Source: Lactobacillus xujianguonis (lineage in GTDB: Bacteria > Bacillota > Bacilli > Lactobacillales > Lactobacillaceae). From it: a stretch of DNA of 64,000 bases. Made by a program: the position numbers and the translations under genes. Numbering within the stretch: the first letter of the stretch is position 1; each line of letters begins with the position of its first letter. The stretch lies in the NCBI RefSeq assembly GCF_004009905.1, contig NZ_ML136878.1, forward strand, positions 1 to 64,000, given 5' to 3'. Below, piece after piece: positions 34,367-44,072 of the stretch. The notes under the pieces were generated by a model that was not told the DNA's origin, did not search any database, and saw nothing but the letters and a program-made list of their open reading frames with translations.

Positions 34367-37300
34367 ATGAAACATAAGAATGATAATTTATTCAATGAGA
34401 AACTATATGGTAAACAAAAATTTGGTTTCAGAAAGTTATCTGTTGGCTTAGCTGCAGTGGCTTTGGGGACTAGCTTTTTAATCAGTAACGGCGAACTAGT
34501 TCATGCTGATGCTGCTAAGAATGGCGATCAAGCTGAAATAGTTCAAGACCAAAAGCAAGGTAATCAAGCAAGTGAACATGGCGTAAATTACCTTTCTTCA
34601 AATAAAGGTGTGTCTGCTGATCAACAAAATAATGATGGTTCAGTTACAACTGAAGATCGTGTTCAATCTTCTGCCGGAGATGCTCATACCAATAAAAAAG
34701 ATACTAATGAATTAGTTAAAGCTAATCAAACTGATAATCAAGAAAATGTTGAACAAGATGTTGCTAAAACTACTACTTTGAAGGTAGAGCGTAATTCTGA
34801 GTCTGGTTCTCTTTTAAAGCAATTTTTTAAAGAGAATAAGGAAGAATCAACTACAACTTATAAATCAACAGTAAGCGTCGATAATAAAAACAATCCAACG
34901 GAAGACATGCAAGCAGGTATCAGTTGGAAAGACATCACGATTAAAGTCGATATTAATAATGCACCTATTGGATTTAATTAACCAATTACTTTCCAAGTCA
35001 CAGCTAAAAATAATGCTGACCATTTAATAACTTCTGATACTATCGATAGCAATGACAGCGAATGGAGTTTCCAGAATATTGGCGATAACACATATATTGC
35101 CACATTTCTTAAATCTAATAAGCAACCTGAAAGTTTTTCCGCAACAATTAGTGTCAGAAGTGACAAAGATATTCAACTGAATACCGACATCCCTATCGAA
35201 ATTAAATTATCATATCCAAATAATCAAAGCAAAACTAAGTCAGCATTCACAGCTAAGTTCACTCCTTATCAAGATCATATAAAGAAAGAAGAAATTCTCA
35301 AAGGCTTTAAACTTGGTGAAACTACTGTAAAAAAAGAAGTTGGTTATAGAAATATCTCAAACACAGATCTACAAGCCAACAATCTTTCCGCAGATGATAC
35401 TACAATTTCTGTCCTTCAATGGGGCATGTATTTTAATTACGGAAATAGAGTACCAAAAATTAAAGATTTAGTAGACACCTATTTCAAAGCAGTTTTTGGA
35501 GGTAATCAAGTCATCTTACCGTCTTCAATCAAAGTTTATGAAGTACCTGATGAATTAGTTCATGATAATGGTAACGATATCCGTCATGGATTGATGACAA
35601 AATTGACCCTAACCATCCAAATAGCAAAACATACTATCAAGAGATCATAACTGCCGCTCATAAAAGAACTCCTTTTGATAAATATTTACGAGATCACACA
35701 TCTCAAGATAAGACTTCGATTGTATTTTCTCAGCCAGGGACAGATAAGCTTTTCACTATCGATAACGACTCTAGTTATTCAAAATATGCGTATTTTATTC
35801 AATTAGATATAGTTTTACCACGCACTGATACTTCTAACGGTATCCCATATAATGTAACCAGTACTTTCTGGGCTGAAGGATCTAAAAAAGCACCAGAAGT
35901 TATTCATTGGAATAATCATGGTACAGGAAGCGGTACTAGTTCTGATGTTCATCATCAATATGCCTACTTAGGTTTTCATGATGATACTAACAACAACTAT
36001 ATTTCTACTAGTGGTAAGAAGGTTAGCCAATTTCTTGATTCTGAAGAAAAGCCGGTGGGAAACCAAGGTAAAGATTACCTTTCTACTCAATATCAGTACA
36101 CCACAAATTTTGACACCAATCATCCTATAAAATTTGAATCTGTAGCAGACATCATCTCTAGCTTGCAAATTCAAGGATATATTTTTGTAGGTGCTACAAA
36201 ATATGGAGATTCAAATCCTATAATCCATAGGAATGATCAAGGTAATGTAAGAGCCGCCGATAGTTCTGAACTTTCTTTTGGTACTTTTGATCAAGACGAA
36301 AATACTGACCAAAACTTTGTTTTACATTTTGTTCATAAAACAACAACAGAAACTCAAGAAACTACTATTAAAGAAATCATTAATTATCAGTATGGCAACG
36401 GACCACATAAAGGTGCAATTCCTCAACACAATTTGCCATCTGGAACTATAACTAATAAGACTATCACCTATACCAGAAGCAGAACCGTCGATAAGGTTAA
36501 TGTCCACAATAATAGTACCCGGTCATCATGGAAATCTACCGATAATAACCGTTCTTCCTTCGATACTATTACTTTACCTAATTCCATGCCTAGCTATGAT
36601 GGTAATCAAGTTGGACTATACAAACTTGATCGGTCAGGAATTACTGTTGTTAAATCTGTAGACAATTCTTCTAAAACCAGCTCTTCCATCCCTTCAATTA
36701 ACAAAAAAGATGATGAAGTTAAAATCAGTGAAATAAATCCTTCTGATTATCAAAGCGACGGCGTAACTACTATATTCACAATCACCGTTCCATATAAACT
36801 TAATGAGAACATCCACGTTCACTACATCGATGAAGAAACTGGTGACGAAATCAATCATGAAAATAATCCGAATGTTGATGATTCACAATTGATCACAGAA
36901 TACACTGGTAAGCCAAACGAAAGAAGAATCAATCTCGCCCCAGCTTCTGTTTAACAATTAACTGATCTTGGCTATGTCTTTGACAGGGATGCTACAGTCA
37001 ATGGTTCAGATAGTCATAAAACTATTGCAGATCTAGCCACTAAGAACTTTAAACCTGATCAAAATGGTAATTCATATGACAGTATGTACCTCACCTTCGA
37101 TAACACCGAAGATCCAGATGACCAAAACTACTACGTTTACCTTTACCACGGCACTAAAGACGGTCAAACTCAAACTAAGCAAATTCAAGAAGTAATTCGC
37201 TATGTTGAAGAAGGTACTAACCATGAGATTGCTCCAGCTCATCAAACTTCAACGATTACTTTCACCAGAACAGAAGAACAAGATGCAGTAACTGGCGATT

Positions 37301-37981
37301 TTATTAAATGGTCAAACTGGAACGCATCAATTAATACCTTTGCAGCAGTCAATAATCCTAAAGTTGCCAACTACACCGTTGATGCCAAGAACGTTAGTCA
37401 AAAGCTTAATGGTTCAACCACATCCTTTGCAACTATCACTGCTGATCAAGTCAACGCTATCAACTTCACCCAAGATATGATCAACAATTTGCCAGAAAAA
37501 GGTGTCGCTCAACTTGAGATCGTGGTTCCTTACACCTCAAACTACCTCACCTTCAAATAACCCTGGCACTCCAACCAATCCACCAACTCCTACTAATCCA
37601 GTAGTTCAACCATCAATTCCAGTTGAACCACTTCCTGATAAACCGGTCATTCCAACAGGCAGGGATAAGCAAAGCTCTCAACCAAAATCAGATATTCCTG
37701 ATTCTTATGTAACTCCTCACTCTAATTTGGTTAATAAGAATGGCAAAAATAATAAAACCAAGAAGACTAATAAAACTTCTAACCATCACTCTAATTCCTA
37801 CACTCCATTTGCAACGCATGAAAACCACAATGATCATCAAGTCCCAGTTCACTCTGGTCAAACAGTATTGCCAGAAACTGGTGAAAAGAAATCCAACTCT
37901 AACCTTGGTATCATTGGTTTAAGTCTTGCTGCAGCTCTTGCTCTCTTTGGCCTTTCAGGTTACAGAAAGCACAACGATTAA
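34367..37981 (+). pseudogene. Large YSIRK/LPxTG surface adhesin, broken by two stops and two frameshifts
   Basis: If restored, about 1200 residues. Order: YSIRK-type signal peptide (YGKQKFGFRKLSVGLAA), low-complexity Asn/Gln/Asp-rich region, a long beta-rich adhesin region, MucBP-like repeats (HVHYIDEETGDEI; also EVIRYVEEGTNHEIAP and KEIINYQYGNGPH of the same kind), a Pro/Thr linker and LPETGEKKS with a membrane anchor. Lesions: TAA at 34979; lost C near 35581 (frame 2 to 1; restored reading DIPSWIDDKIDP); TAA at 36952; extra T near 37536 (restored PYTQTTSPSNNPG). Outside these points the reading is good. Four separate lesions argue for decay rather than phase switching. A mucus/matrix adhesin role is inferred from MucBP. 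Confidence 0.85.
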
Positions 37982-37997
37982 GTTAGTTAGTTTTAAT

Positions 37998-38044
37998 AAA
38001 AAAAAGAGCAAAGATTTTTCTCTTGAAGTTCTTTGCTCTTTTTT
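37998..38044 (+). terminator. Terminator of the adhesin pseudogene
   Basis: AAAGAGCAAAG (38003-38013) pairs with CTTTGCTCTTTTTT (38031-38044), 17 nt loop. Confidence 0.8.
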
Positions 38045-38121
38045 AGCTAGAAATAAAATATTTTTTAGTCATGTAGATATTCAAATATCTCCAAGGCATA
38101 ATAAAGATAGAGGTAAAAAAT

Positions 38122-38343
38122 ATGACGAATAATACTAACCAAGAACTTAACAACGAAAAAATGCTATGCCATATCGACAAGCGCTTTGATGATATTGACG
38201 TTAAGTTCGAACAGATAAATTCTAAATTCGAACAGGTCAACACCTAATTCGAAAAGCAAAAAGTCTGGATGATAACTACAGCCATTTCCATCGCGGCTGC
38301 AAGTTGTACCATTATTGACTTTCTTTTGAAGTTTATTAAATAA
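38122..38343 (+). pseudogene. Small coiled-coil plus membrane-helix protein, interrupted by a stop
   Basis: 73 codons in one frame with a TAA at 38245-38247. Before it: heptad repeats IDKRFDDIDVKFEQINSKFE, a coiled coil. After it: FEKQKVWMITTAISIAAASC and a hydrophobic helix. GAGGTAAAAAAT precedes the ATG. Such small proteins are found in lactobacilli, but the function is unknown to me; some resemble phage-hemolysin (XhlA) type. CAA or GAA to TAA would explain the stop. As it stands only a 41-residue soluble fragment could be made. Confidence 0.6.
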
Positions 38344-38360
38344 ACAATTTTACGCAAAAT

Positions 38361-38405
38361 AAAAAGATATTAATGATTATAAATATAATAATTAATATCT
38401 TTTTT
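38361..38405. terminator. Bidirectional hairpin before the SPFH gene end
   Basis: AAAAAGATATTAAT (38361-38374) pairs with ATTAATATCTTTTT (38391-38405). It lies between the small pseudogene and the converging SPFH gene. Confidence 0.8.
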
Positions 38406-38414
38406 CGTTATCTT

Positions 38415-39290
38415 TTATTCAGCATTGTCGCCGCTTTGATCCCAAACTTTTTTGATGACTGGAACCTTACCTAAATCGGTCATTTCATCCTTACCGACAA
38501 CAATTAAGTTGTTTGGACCTTGAGCTAATTGGTTAAAGCTGTCTAAACTTTGGTTTCTGAAGTAACCTTCACCAGCGTTAGACAAAGCTTCTTGCAACTT
38601 ATTAACTCTGTAGGCATCAGCATCAGCTTGCGTCTTAACCGCTTCAGCTTGGGCTTTAGCAGTAGCCACTAAAGCATCGTTCTTAGCTTTAGTAGTCATT
38701 TCAATTGTCCGTGCTTCACCTTCAGCCTTAGCGATGGCAGCTGTCTTTTCACGGTCAGCAGTTAATTGCTTGTCCATGGCCTTTTGAATTTCAGGACTTG
38801 GAAGCAATTCATCAACGTTAACCCGGACAACACGGATACCATAGATATCGGTTAAATCACCAGTTGCCGTAAACAATTGATCATTGATTTCTTTAGTGGA
38901 ACCAAGAGCAGCATTTAAATCCATCCGTCCAATAATGTCACGCAAGTGACCACGGATTAATTGCACCATTGATTCAACTGAGTCAGTGTTGTTGTAGAAG
39001 TATCTGTATGAATCAGTTACTAGGTAGTTTAAAGTTAAACTAGTAGTAATTTCGGCGTTATCTTTGGTAATAATTGAATATTTAGAAATTTCAAGTGGTT
39101 GCAAGGCCAAAGGAACTTTGCGAATTCTTTGGAAAAGTGGCCAGATAAACACAAAACCAGCTTTAACTGTTTTGGAGTACTTACCCAAAGTTTCTACCAG
39201 ACCTTCATTGTTTTGTGGGACAATGCGGAAACCACATACAACATAAACTAAAATTAAAACAACTAGAATAGCGAAAATAATACCCATCAT
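38415..39290 (-). CDS. SPFH/Band 7 (stomatin-like) membrane protein
   Basis: About 291 residues: one N-terminal membrane helix (MMGIIFAILVVLILVYVVCG), a SPFH domain (about 25-190, RIVPQNNEGLVETLGKYSKT) and a long Ala/Glu/Lys coiled coil (190-240). Stomatin/prohibitin-like proteins form membrane scaffolds and often modulate proteases or membrane fluidity; the specific role is unknown. The longest frame begins at 39308, but GGAGG sits before ATG 39290. It directly follows the RelB-like gene and may share its promoter. Confidence 0.85.
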   Translation of the reverse strand: MMGIIFAILVVLILVYVVCGFRIVPQNNEGLVETLGKYSKTVKAGFVFIWPLFQRIRKVPLALQPLEISKYSIITKDNAEITTSLTLNYLVTDSYRYFYNNTDSVESMVQLIRGHLRDIIGRMDLNAALGSTKEINDQLFTATGDLTDIYGIRVVRVNVDELLPSPEIQKAMDKQLTADREKTAAIAKAEGEARTIEMTTKAKNDALVATAKAQAEAVKTQADADAYRVNKLQEALSNAGEGYFRNQSLDSFNQLAQGPNNLIVVGKDEMTDLGKVPVIKKVWDQSGDNAE

Positions 39291-39307
39291 ATTTCCTCCA
39301 AGGAGCA

Positions 39308-39625
39308 TTACTCCTCTTTCTTTGAATCTTTAGCTTTTTCAGCTTCACTAACTAATCTGCCTAAAGAGATATCTTCATCTGAGTTTAAGCGATTGAGTTT
39401 CTGATTAATATATTCAGTAAACTCATACTTGTTCATCTGATCAAGATTATCCCAGGCATTTGGTATTTCCACTCTGAAGGGAATGCCATTGTGTAAGATA
39501 ATTTGGTCATAAAACATATTAATTGCAGTTGCAGAGTTAAGACCAAGCTTCTTCAGAATCTCTTCTGCTTTTTCCTTCTTTTCTGGACTCATGCGGACAT
39601 AAAGGCCAGATGTTTTTTCAGCCAT
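39308..39625 (-). CDS. RelB/DinJ-family antitoxin-like protein (orphan)
   Basis: 105 residues. The first 55 (VRMSPEKKEKAEEILKKLGLNSATAINMFYDQIILHNGIPF) match the ribbon-helix-helix RelB/DinJ antitoxins. The remaining part is a charged helical tail (about 50 residues). AAAGGAGGG gives a strong ribosome binding site. No RelE/YafQ-type toxin is found on either side; the neighbours are the SPFH gene and a broken DUF2207 gene. It is either an orphan antitoxin or a DNA-binding autoregulator for the SPFH gene. Confidence 0.75.
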   Translation of the reverse strand: MAEKTSGLYVRMSPEKKEKAEEILKKLGLNSATAINMFYDQIILHNGIPFRVEIPNAWDNLDQMNKYEFTEYINQKLNRLNSDEDISLGRLVSEAEKAKDSKKEE

Positions 39626-39655
39626 ATGAATCCCTCCTTTTTGAGCTTATTAATA

Positions 39656-41538
39656 TTATATATCGAATGCATATCGTTTGCGAATACTTTTGTAAAATAT
39701 TTTTTTAAAGGCACCACCTCCGGAATCTCCGCCAGAAAAGCCACCTGAATCCCCTGACTTTGAACTGGAATTGGAACCACTAGAGACATCGATCGCTGCT
39801 TCTCCAGCCCCAAAGCATGACGAGAAGTTTTGAGCAAAGCCACCTTGCCAGGACTGTAATAGGTTGCTGCAAAGTCAAAGCCAGCGCTGTATAACACTTC
39901 TTGACCGAATTCTACCTTTAATTGCTTCAAGACTTTTTTAGCTAAACCAAAGGCAACCGCATAAGGCATAATATCTTCCCACAGGATGATATCGCCAACA
40001 TTTCTCATTCTAAAATGACCAACATCCGCCAGCATTTTCTTAAAACCGCGCACTTGGTTAGTCATCTCCGCACCCTTTTGGGTGTATATGGAAATCCGTT
40101 TTTTAGAAATATAAATCATTAGAATTAGATTTAGTAGAGCTAAGGCTAAAGCTCCAATTAAGAAGCCAATTGGTAATTTGGCAAAGGCAAGACTAAAGAG
40201 AGCCGCTCCGATACTAATCATCACGGCAAAGCCATCAAAGATCTGAAAAAAGAATTTATCATCAAGCATTTTTTATCAAAGTAGCCTTCGCGCTCAGCTC
40301 TGGTTTCTCCAGCATCTAGCCACCTGAGATAGATATCATATAAGTGCCTTGCTTCACTATTATGCTTCAGATCATAGGTAGTAAAACTCTTCCCATCACC
40401 AATTCTTCTGAAGAGATATCCTAGCAATTGCTGGCGATTCAATAATGAACTATCAAGCAAAGTAATCCAATAATAGGTCGTTTTATGGAGTTTACCTTGC
40501 TCAAAGGGCTCGATTTTTAATTTATGCTTGCCCGCCAAATACATTAGATAAGCCGTAAAAGCGGGAAATTTCTTATCATTGGTAGGAAAGGCAAATTCTC
40601 GACCCTTATCTAAAACTAAGGCCATGACTGGATCAACTGCTGGAATTTCATAATTACGCTTTAGTTCAGACTCTTTCTTGGGAAAGGCACCTTTCTTTTT
40701 CTTTCTGATGAGAGCATAAATTCCCCAAATTGAGAAAAAGGCACTAATTCCCCAAGCGAAAAAGGACTTAAATTCCGCAATATGACGTGTACGGTTAGCT
40801 TCGTCGGCCAACTGCTTTTCTTCATCAAGAACATCTTGGCGCCGATAATCAGATGATTCATTTAACTCGGTGACACTTGTTGGAAACAGTGCGTGAACTT
40901 CGATATCCTGGTGGTCTGCCATCTTTTTGTCAGTCAGAACGATTTTTCCTTGGCGTGGCAACACATCAATATAACTATTTAAGTCACCGTGAGCCCATGC
41001 CTTCAGACCTTTAACAGGTTTAGCAAATATTACCTCAGCTTTAACATTGTGCAAGGGGACATCCCAACCGTATCCGATAATTTTAAAATTAAGCTCGGCA
41101 GTATCAGCCCAATTTTTGATCGCATTAGTTAAGATAGCGGTAAACAACCGTCAGTTTGCTGCCATCTTTAATGCGGTGGTAGATTCTGAAATCATAATCT
41201 CCACCACTATAATGTTCTAACTCATAAGTGTTGTTGGCATTACTCTTGCTTTTTTTAATCTGTTGAGTCTTGCCCTTACTAATGATTGCAACTTTAGGTT
41301 GTTCAAGTGTCTGATAATCTTCCAAATCTTGACTATAAAATACACCATGAGCCTTACCATTGAAGCTATAACTAATTCGTCGTTCCATCTGCAAAGAACC
41401 ATTAGACTGCACCTTGGCTTTGACATGAACCGACGTAATATCGTAATCTGGCCCATCAGCTTTGACTGGTTGATTACTAATTATCAGGAAACTAATTAGC
41501 ATCGTACAAAAAGTGATGAGCTTAGTTATTCTTTTCAT
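39656..41538 (-). pseudogene. DUF2207 membrane protein with three frameshifts
   Basis: Restored length about 625 residues. Signal peptide (ITKLITFCTMLISFLIISNQ then VKADG), DUF2207 beta domain (DYDITSVHVKAKVQSNGSL ... GVFYSQD ... TAELNFKIIGYGW), a membrane helix (about residue 245), cytoplasmic domain, two more helices, and a Gly/Ser-rich tail (SGGFSGGDSGGGAF) usual for the family. Frameshifts: near 41135 (restored VVYRYLLTNAIKNW), near 40262 in an A run (restored FDKKMLDDKFFF), and near 39865 (one C lost, restored TYYQSWQGGFAQ). The family is widespread but without an established function. Confidence 0.82.
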
Positions 41539-42247
41539 ACGTATTTTCCTCTGTTATGTATCTTGTTTTCCTAAATATAGCAGAAAATCGTCTCGATGAC
41601 TACTCCTGAAAGGGTTTTAGGCTGTTTTTCATTCAGAAATAGCTAAAAAATCCTGTTTAATTTTGGTAATTGATTATTAGGAAGATGTTTAATCATCTCG
41701 ATGCGCAAAATTGGGGTGCTAAAAGGTATAGGAGTAGGGCATTAAAAAATTGCAAAAAAGGTGGAATCAAAACATTGTTACAACGGGGTTACTAAAGCAT
41801 TTTTGAATTTCTCATTTGCACAAAATTGGGTATAAAAAATTGCAAAAACAAATTGCATTTTTTACTTATTTTTTTGAATCTTTTTGCCAGCTTAAATACC
41901 CCAAAGTATTCACACACTAAAGTAAAGTTTGAGTAAAATTTAAAATGTTATATACAAGCTCTATATTTCATATACATAATTTCTATACAATTTTAGACTA
42001 AAAATTTCGAAGACTTTATTCTTCTATAAAACCATATAGATCATCTATACAATTTATATAGTTTATCTATAATTCTTGATTAAACGAACCATAAATAGCT
42101 TCGCCTTCTATAAAATTATAGATATTGTATATAATTTATCTATACAACCTCTATATTTAACTTTTCTAATTTTCTTTAAAGTAGCTTGCCTAGTCTATCT
42201 GATCCGCTATAATCATAAAGATGATTAAACAGAAGGGAATTTTTTGA
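41539..42247. other. 709-nt non-coding AT-rich stretch
   Basis: No gene found. The left part (41539-41900) has short repeated pieces (CAAAATTGGGGTG and CACAAAATTGGGTA; AAAAAATTGCAAAAA twice, near 41745 and 41847). The right part (41951-42158) holds the TATACAA repeats listed separately. TATAAT at 42210-42215 could be the -10 of the TraX-family gene. Confidence 0.5.
41951..42158. repeat. Cluster of TATACAA repeats
   Basis: TATACAA occurs at 41951, 41984, 42046 and 42141, and inverted (TTGTATA) at 42125. The outer copies extend to TATACAAGCTCTATATTT (41951-41968) and TATACAACCTCTATATTT (42141-42158), 17 of 18 identical, 190 bp apart. The core is shared with the inverted repeat at 34063 and with the odc upstream region (4661). 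Confidence 0.55.
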
Positions 42248-43014
42248 ATGAAATCACGAAATTTTAGTCTTGACGGCAATCAGCTAAAATTAATTGCGGT
42301 TGTCTTCATGATTTTTGACCACATCTACAGCTATCTGCTCCTTGATGTCTTGCCAGCCTGGTGCAGTTTAATTGCTCGCTTTGTGGCGCCTCTATTTGTT
42401 TTTATGCTAGTTGAAGGATTTTTCCATACTTCTAGTCGCAAGCGCCACTTAATTCGAATCATTGAAGCAGCAGCGATTACTTGGATTGGTGAAATCATCA
42501 TCAACTTTGCCTTTCATAATGTCGATCCGCTCACTCATAAGATGACGATTTATTCTTTACTTGAAGGCAATAATATCTTGGTCACCTTAGCAATTTACTT
42601 AGGTATCATGTGGGCCTTGGAATTATTCAGAGAAAATAAAAAACGCTGGTATTATCTTCTACTAGCACTTGTCTTAATGGTCATTAGTTTGATGTTTGAA
42701 GGTAGGCTTTACCTACTGCCAGTTCTATTAATCTTTTACTTCGCCTATCACAAGCCTGCAATTGAATCAATTGGAATTTTCATCTGGTGTCTCTTGCTCT
42801 TCATTAAAGCAGTGATGAACGCCAATAATCCCGGGGTTTCACTTTATTCTAGTCTAACTTTTGATAGTGAATGGATGTGATCAACGTTATACCGTTGATT
42901 TTGCTTTACAATGGACAACGCGGTAAGAAAAGCTGGATCACCAAATACTTCTTCTACATCATCTACCCTGTCCACTTATGGATTTTGATGATTTTACATT
43001 ATATTTTCTTATAA
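42248..43014 (+). pseudogene. TraX-family membrane protein, frameshifted near the end
   Basis: Restored length about 255 residues with 8-9 membrane segments. DGNQLKLIAVVFMIFDHI and the following LIARFVAPLFVFMLVEGFF(H) are typical of the TraX family (PF05857), first named for pilin acetylation on F plasmids but common in Firmicute chromosomes without conjugation. At about 42877 a G is lost (ATGTGATC for ATGGTGATC): the present frame stops at 42878, while the other frame continues VINVIPLILLYNGQRG to the family's C-terminal helix and stops at 43014. The truncated protein may be inactive. Confidence 0.78.
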
Positions 43015-43016
43015 AA

Positions 43017-43056
43017 ATAAGCAGCTACTCTTCTTCTGAGAGTAACTGCTTTTTAA
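43017..43056. terminator. Terminator, copy 1 of a repeated type
   Basis: AAGCAGCTACTCT - TCTTC - TGAGAGTAACTGCTTTTT between converging TraX-family and LysR genes. Nearly identical hairpins occur at 45535-45574 and 49261-49300. Confidence 0.85.
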
Positions 43057-43063
43057 TTTTAAT

Positions 43064-43963
43064 TTAGTCTTTCAAAGTTTGTAATAACTTCTCAATTCTT
43101 CTTTTCTTTGCGGAATCTTTTTGATAAATAGCTTGGATGCTGTAATTTTGATTTTCATTTTTAGTCGCAAGTGGCATAAAGTGAATCTGATTCTCATTCT
43201 TCCAAGTTAAATCAATTAAATCTTTTGGATAATAAGCAAAAGCATCATCTAGTGCAACGATCATCTGCATTTGTTCAATACTAGAAACTCGTGAAACACG
43301 TAGATCTTGTAAATCTTGCGGCAACGTTTTTAAAAAGCACCGCTTAATATAATTAGAATTTTCCAAACTAAAATACAGAATTGGCTTTTTCTCTAGCTCT
43401 TCATTGGGAAATTTATCTAATTTACTGATCGGATTCAAACGCGACACGCCCATAATCATTTCACTTTCAAACATGGTCATATTAGTCAAATTGTTAGCTA
43501 AAAAATTCTGTGAACCATAATCTAGAATATAGGCAAAATCAAGCAATCCTAAAGAAACGTTGGAAATCAGATTTTCAATACTCTGCTCTGAAACTACAAA
43601 ATGATGCCGTTCTTCCTTCTGATAAAATGCAAAAAGTTGTTGCTTTAACAAACTACCTTCAAATGGGGAAAAGTATCCCACTTTGACTTCAGTGTATTTT
43701 TCTTTTTGCTGATACTTTAGTGAATTCACTTCAACATCGAAACTATGAAGCATATCCTTAACCTTAAGATAAAACTCTTCTCCTTGCTTGGTAACATTGA
43801 TTCTATTTTTTCCTCGAATAAATAAAGAAAAGCCTAATTCATTTTCCAACTTAAACATATTTTGAGAAACAGCTCTTTGGGAAATATATTCCTTAGCTGC
43901 TGCTTTTTGAAAACTTCCTGATTCCACTACGTTGACAAAAGTTCTTAGTTTTGAAAAGTCCAT
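43064..43963 (-). CDS. LysR-family transcriptional regulator
   Basis: 299 residues. N-terminal winged helix-turn-helix (MDFSKLRTFVNVVESGSFQKAA ... ISQRAVSQNMFKLENELGF, residues 1-60) and a LysR effector domain (about 90-295). It diverges from the fumarate-reductase-like flavoprotein gene at 44073 with 109 nt between the starts, the usual arrangement of a LysR regulator and its target. Effector unknown. Confidence 0.88.
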   Translation of the reverse strand: MDFSKLRTFVNVVESGSFQKAAAKEYISQRAVSQNMFKLENELGFSLFIRGKNRINVTKQGEEFYLKVKDMLHSFDVEVNSLKYQQKEKYTEVKVGYFSPFEGSLLKQQLFAFYQKEERHHFVVSEQSIENLISNVSLGLLDFAYILDYGSQNFLANNLTNMTMFESEMIMGVSRLNPISKLDKFPNEELEKKPILYFSLENSNYIKRCFLKTLPQDLQDLRVSRVSSIEQMQMIVALDDAFAYYPKDLIDLTWKNENQIHFMPLATKNENQNYSIQAIYQKDSAKKRRIEKLLQTLKD

Positions 43964-44028
43964 TTACCCGAATCTCCTACTTCTACTGTTAAACTATTTA
44001 CTCACTCCAATTATAACTACACTCTCCT

Positions 44029-44055
44029 TATAATAAAAGTATGAAAGCGATTAAC
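44029..44055 (+). promoter_or_regulatory. Flavoprotein promoter with cre-like box
   Basis: TATAAT (44029-44034) is followed by TGAAAGCGATTAAC (44042-44055), which fits TGNNANCGNTNNCA except for the last two bases. The position just after the -10 would allow repression. Weaker than the boxes at 33981 and 60907. Confidence 0.4.
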
Positions 44056-44072
44056 AAAGGAGTATAACAATA

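Noticed and set aside
34367-37981. Programmed frameshifting or phase variation of the adhesin
   Set aside because: Lesions are two stops and two indels at unrelated places, not in a simple repeat tract that could slip back.
39308-39625. Toxin-antitoxin module
   Set aside because: Only the antitoxin-like half is present; the flanking genes are an SPFH protein and a DUF2207 remnant.
42248-43014. TraX-family gene as sign of a conjugative element
   Set aside because: No relaxase, coupling protein or mating genes are near; the family is common on chromosomes.
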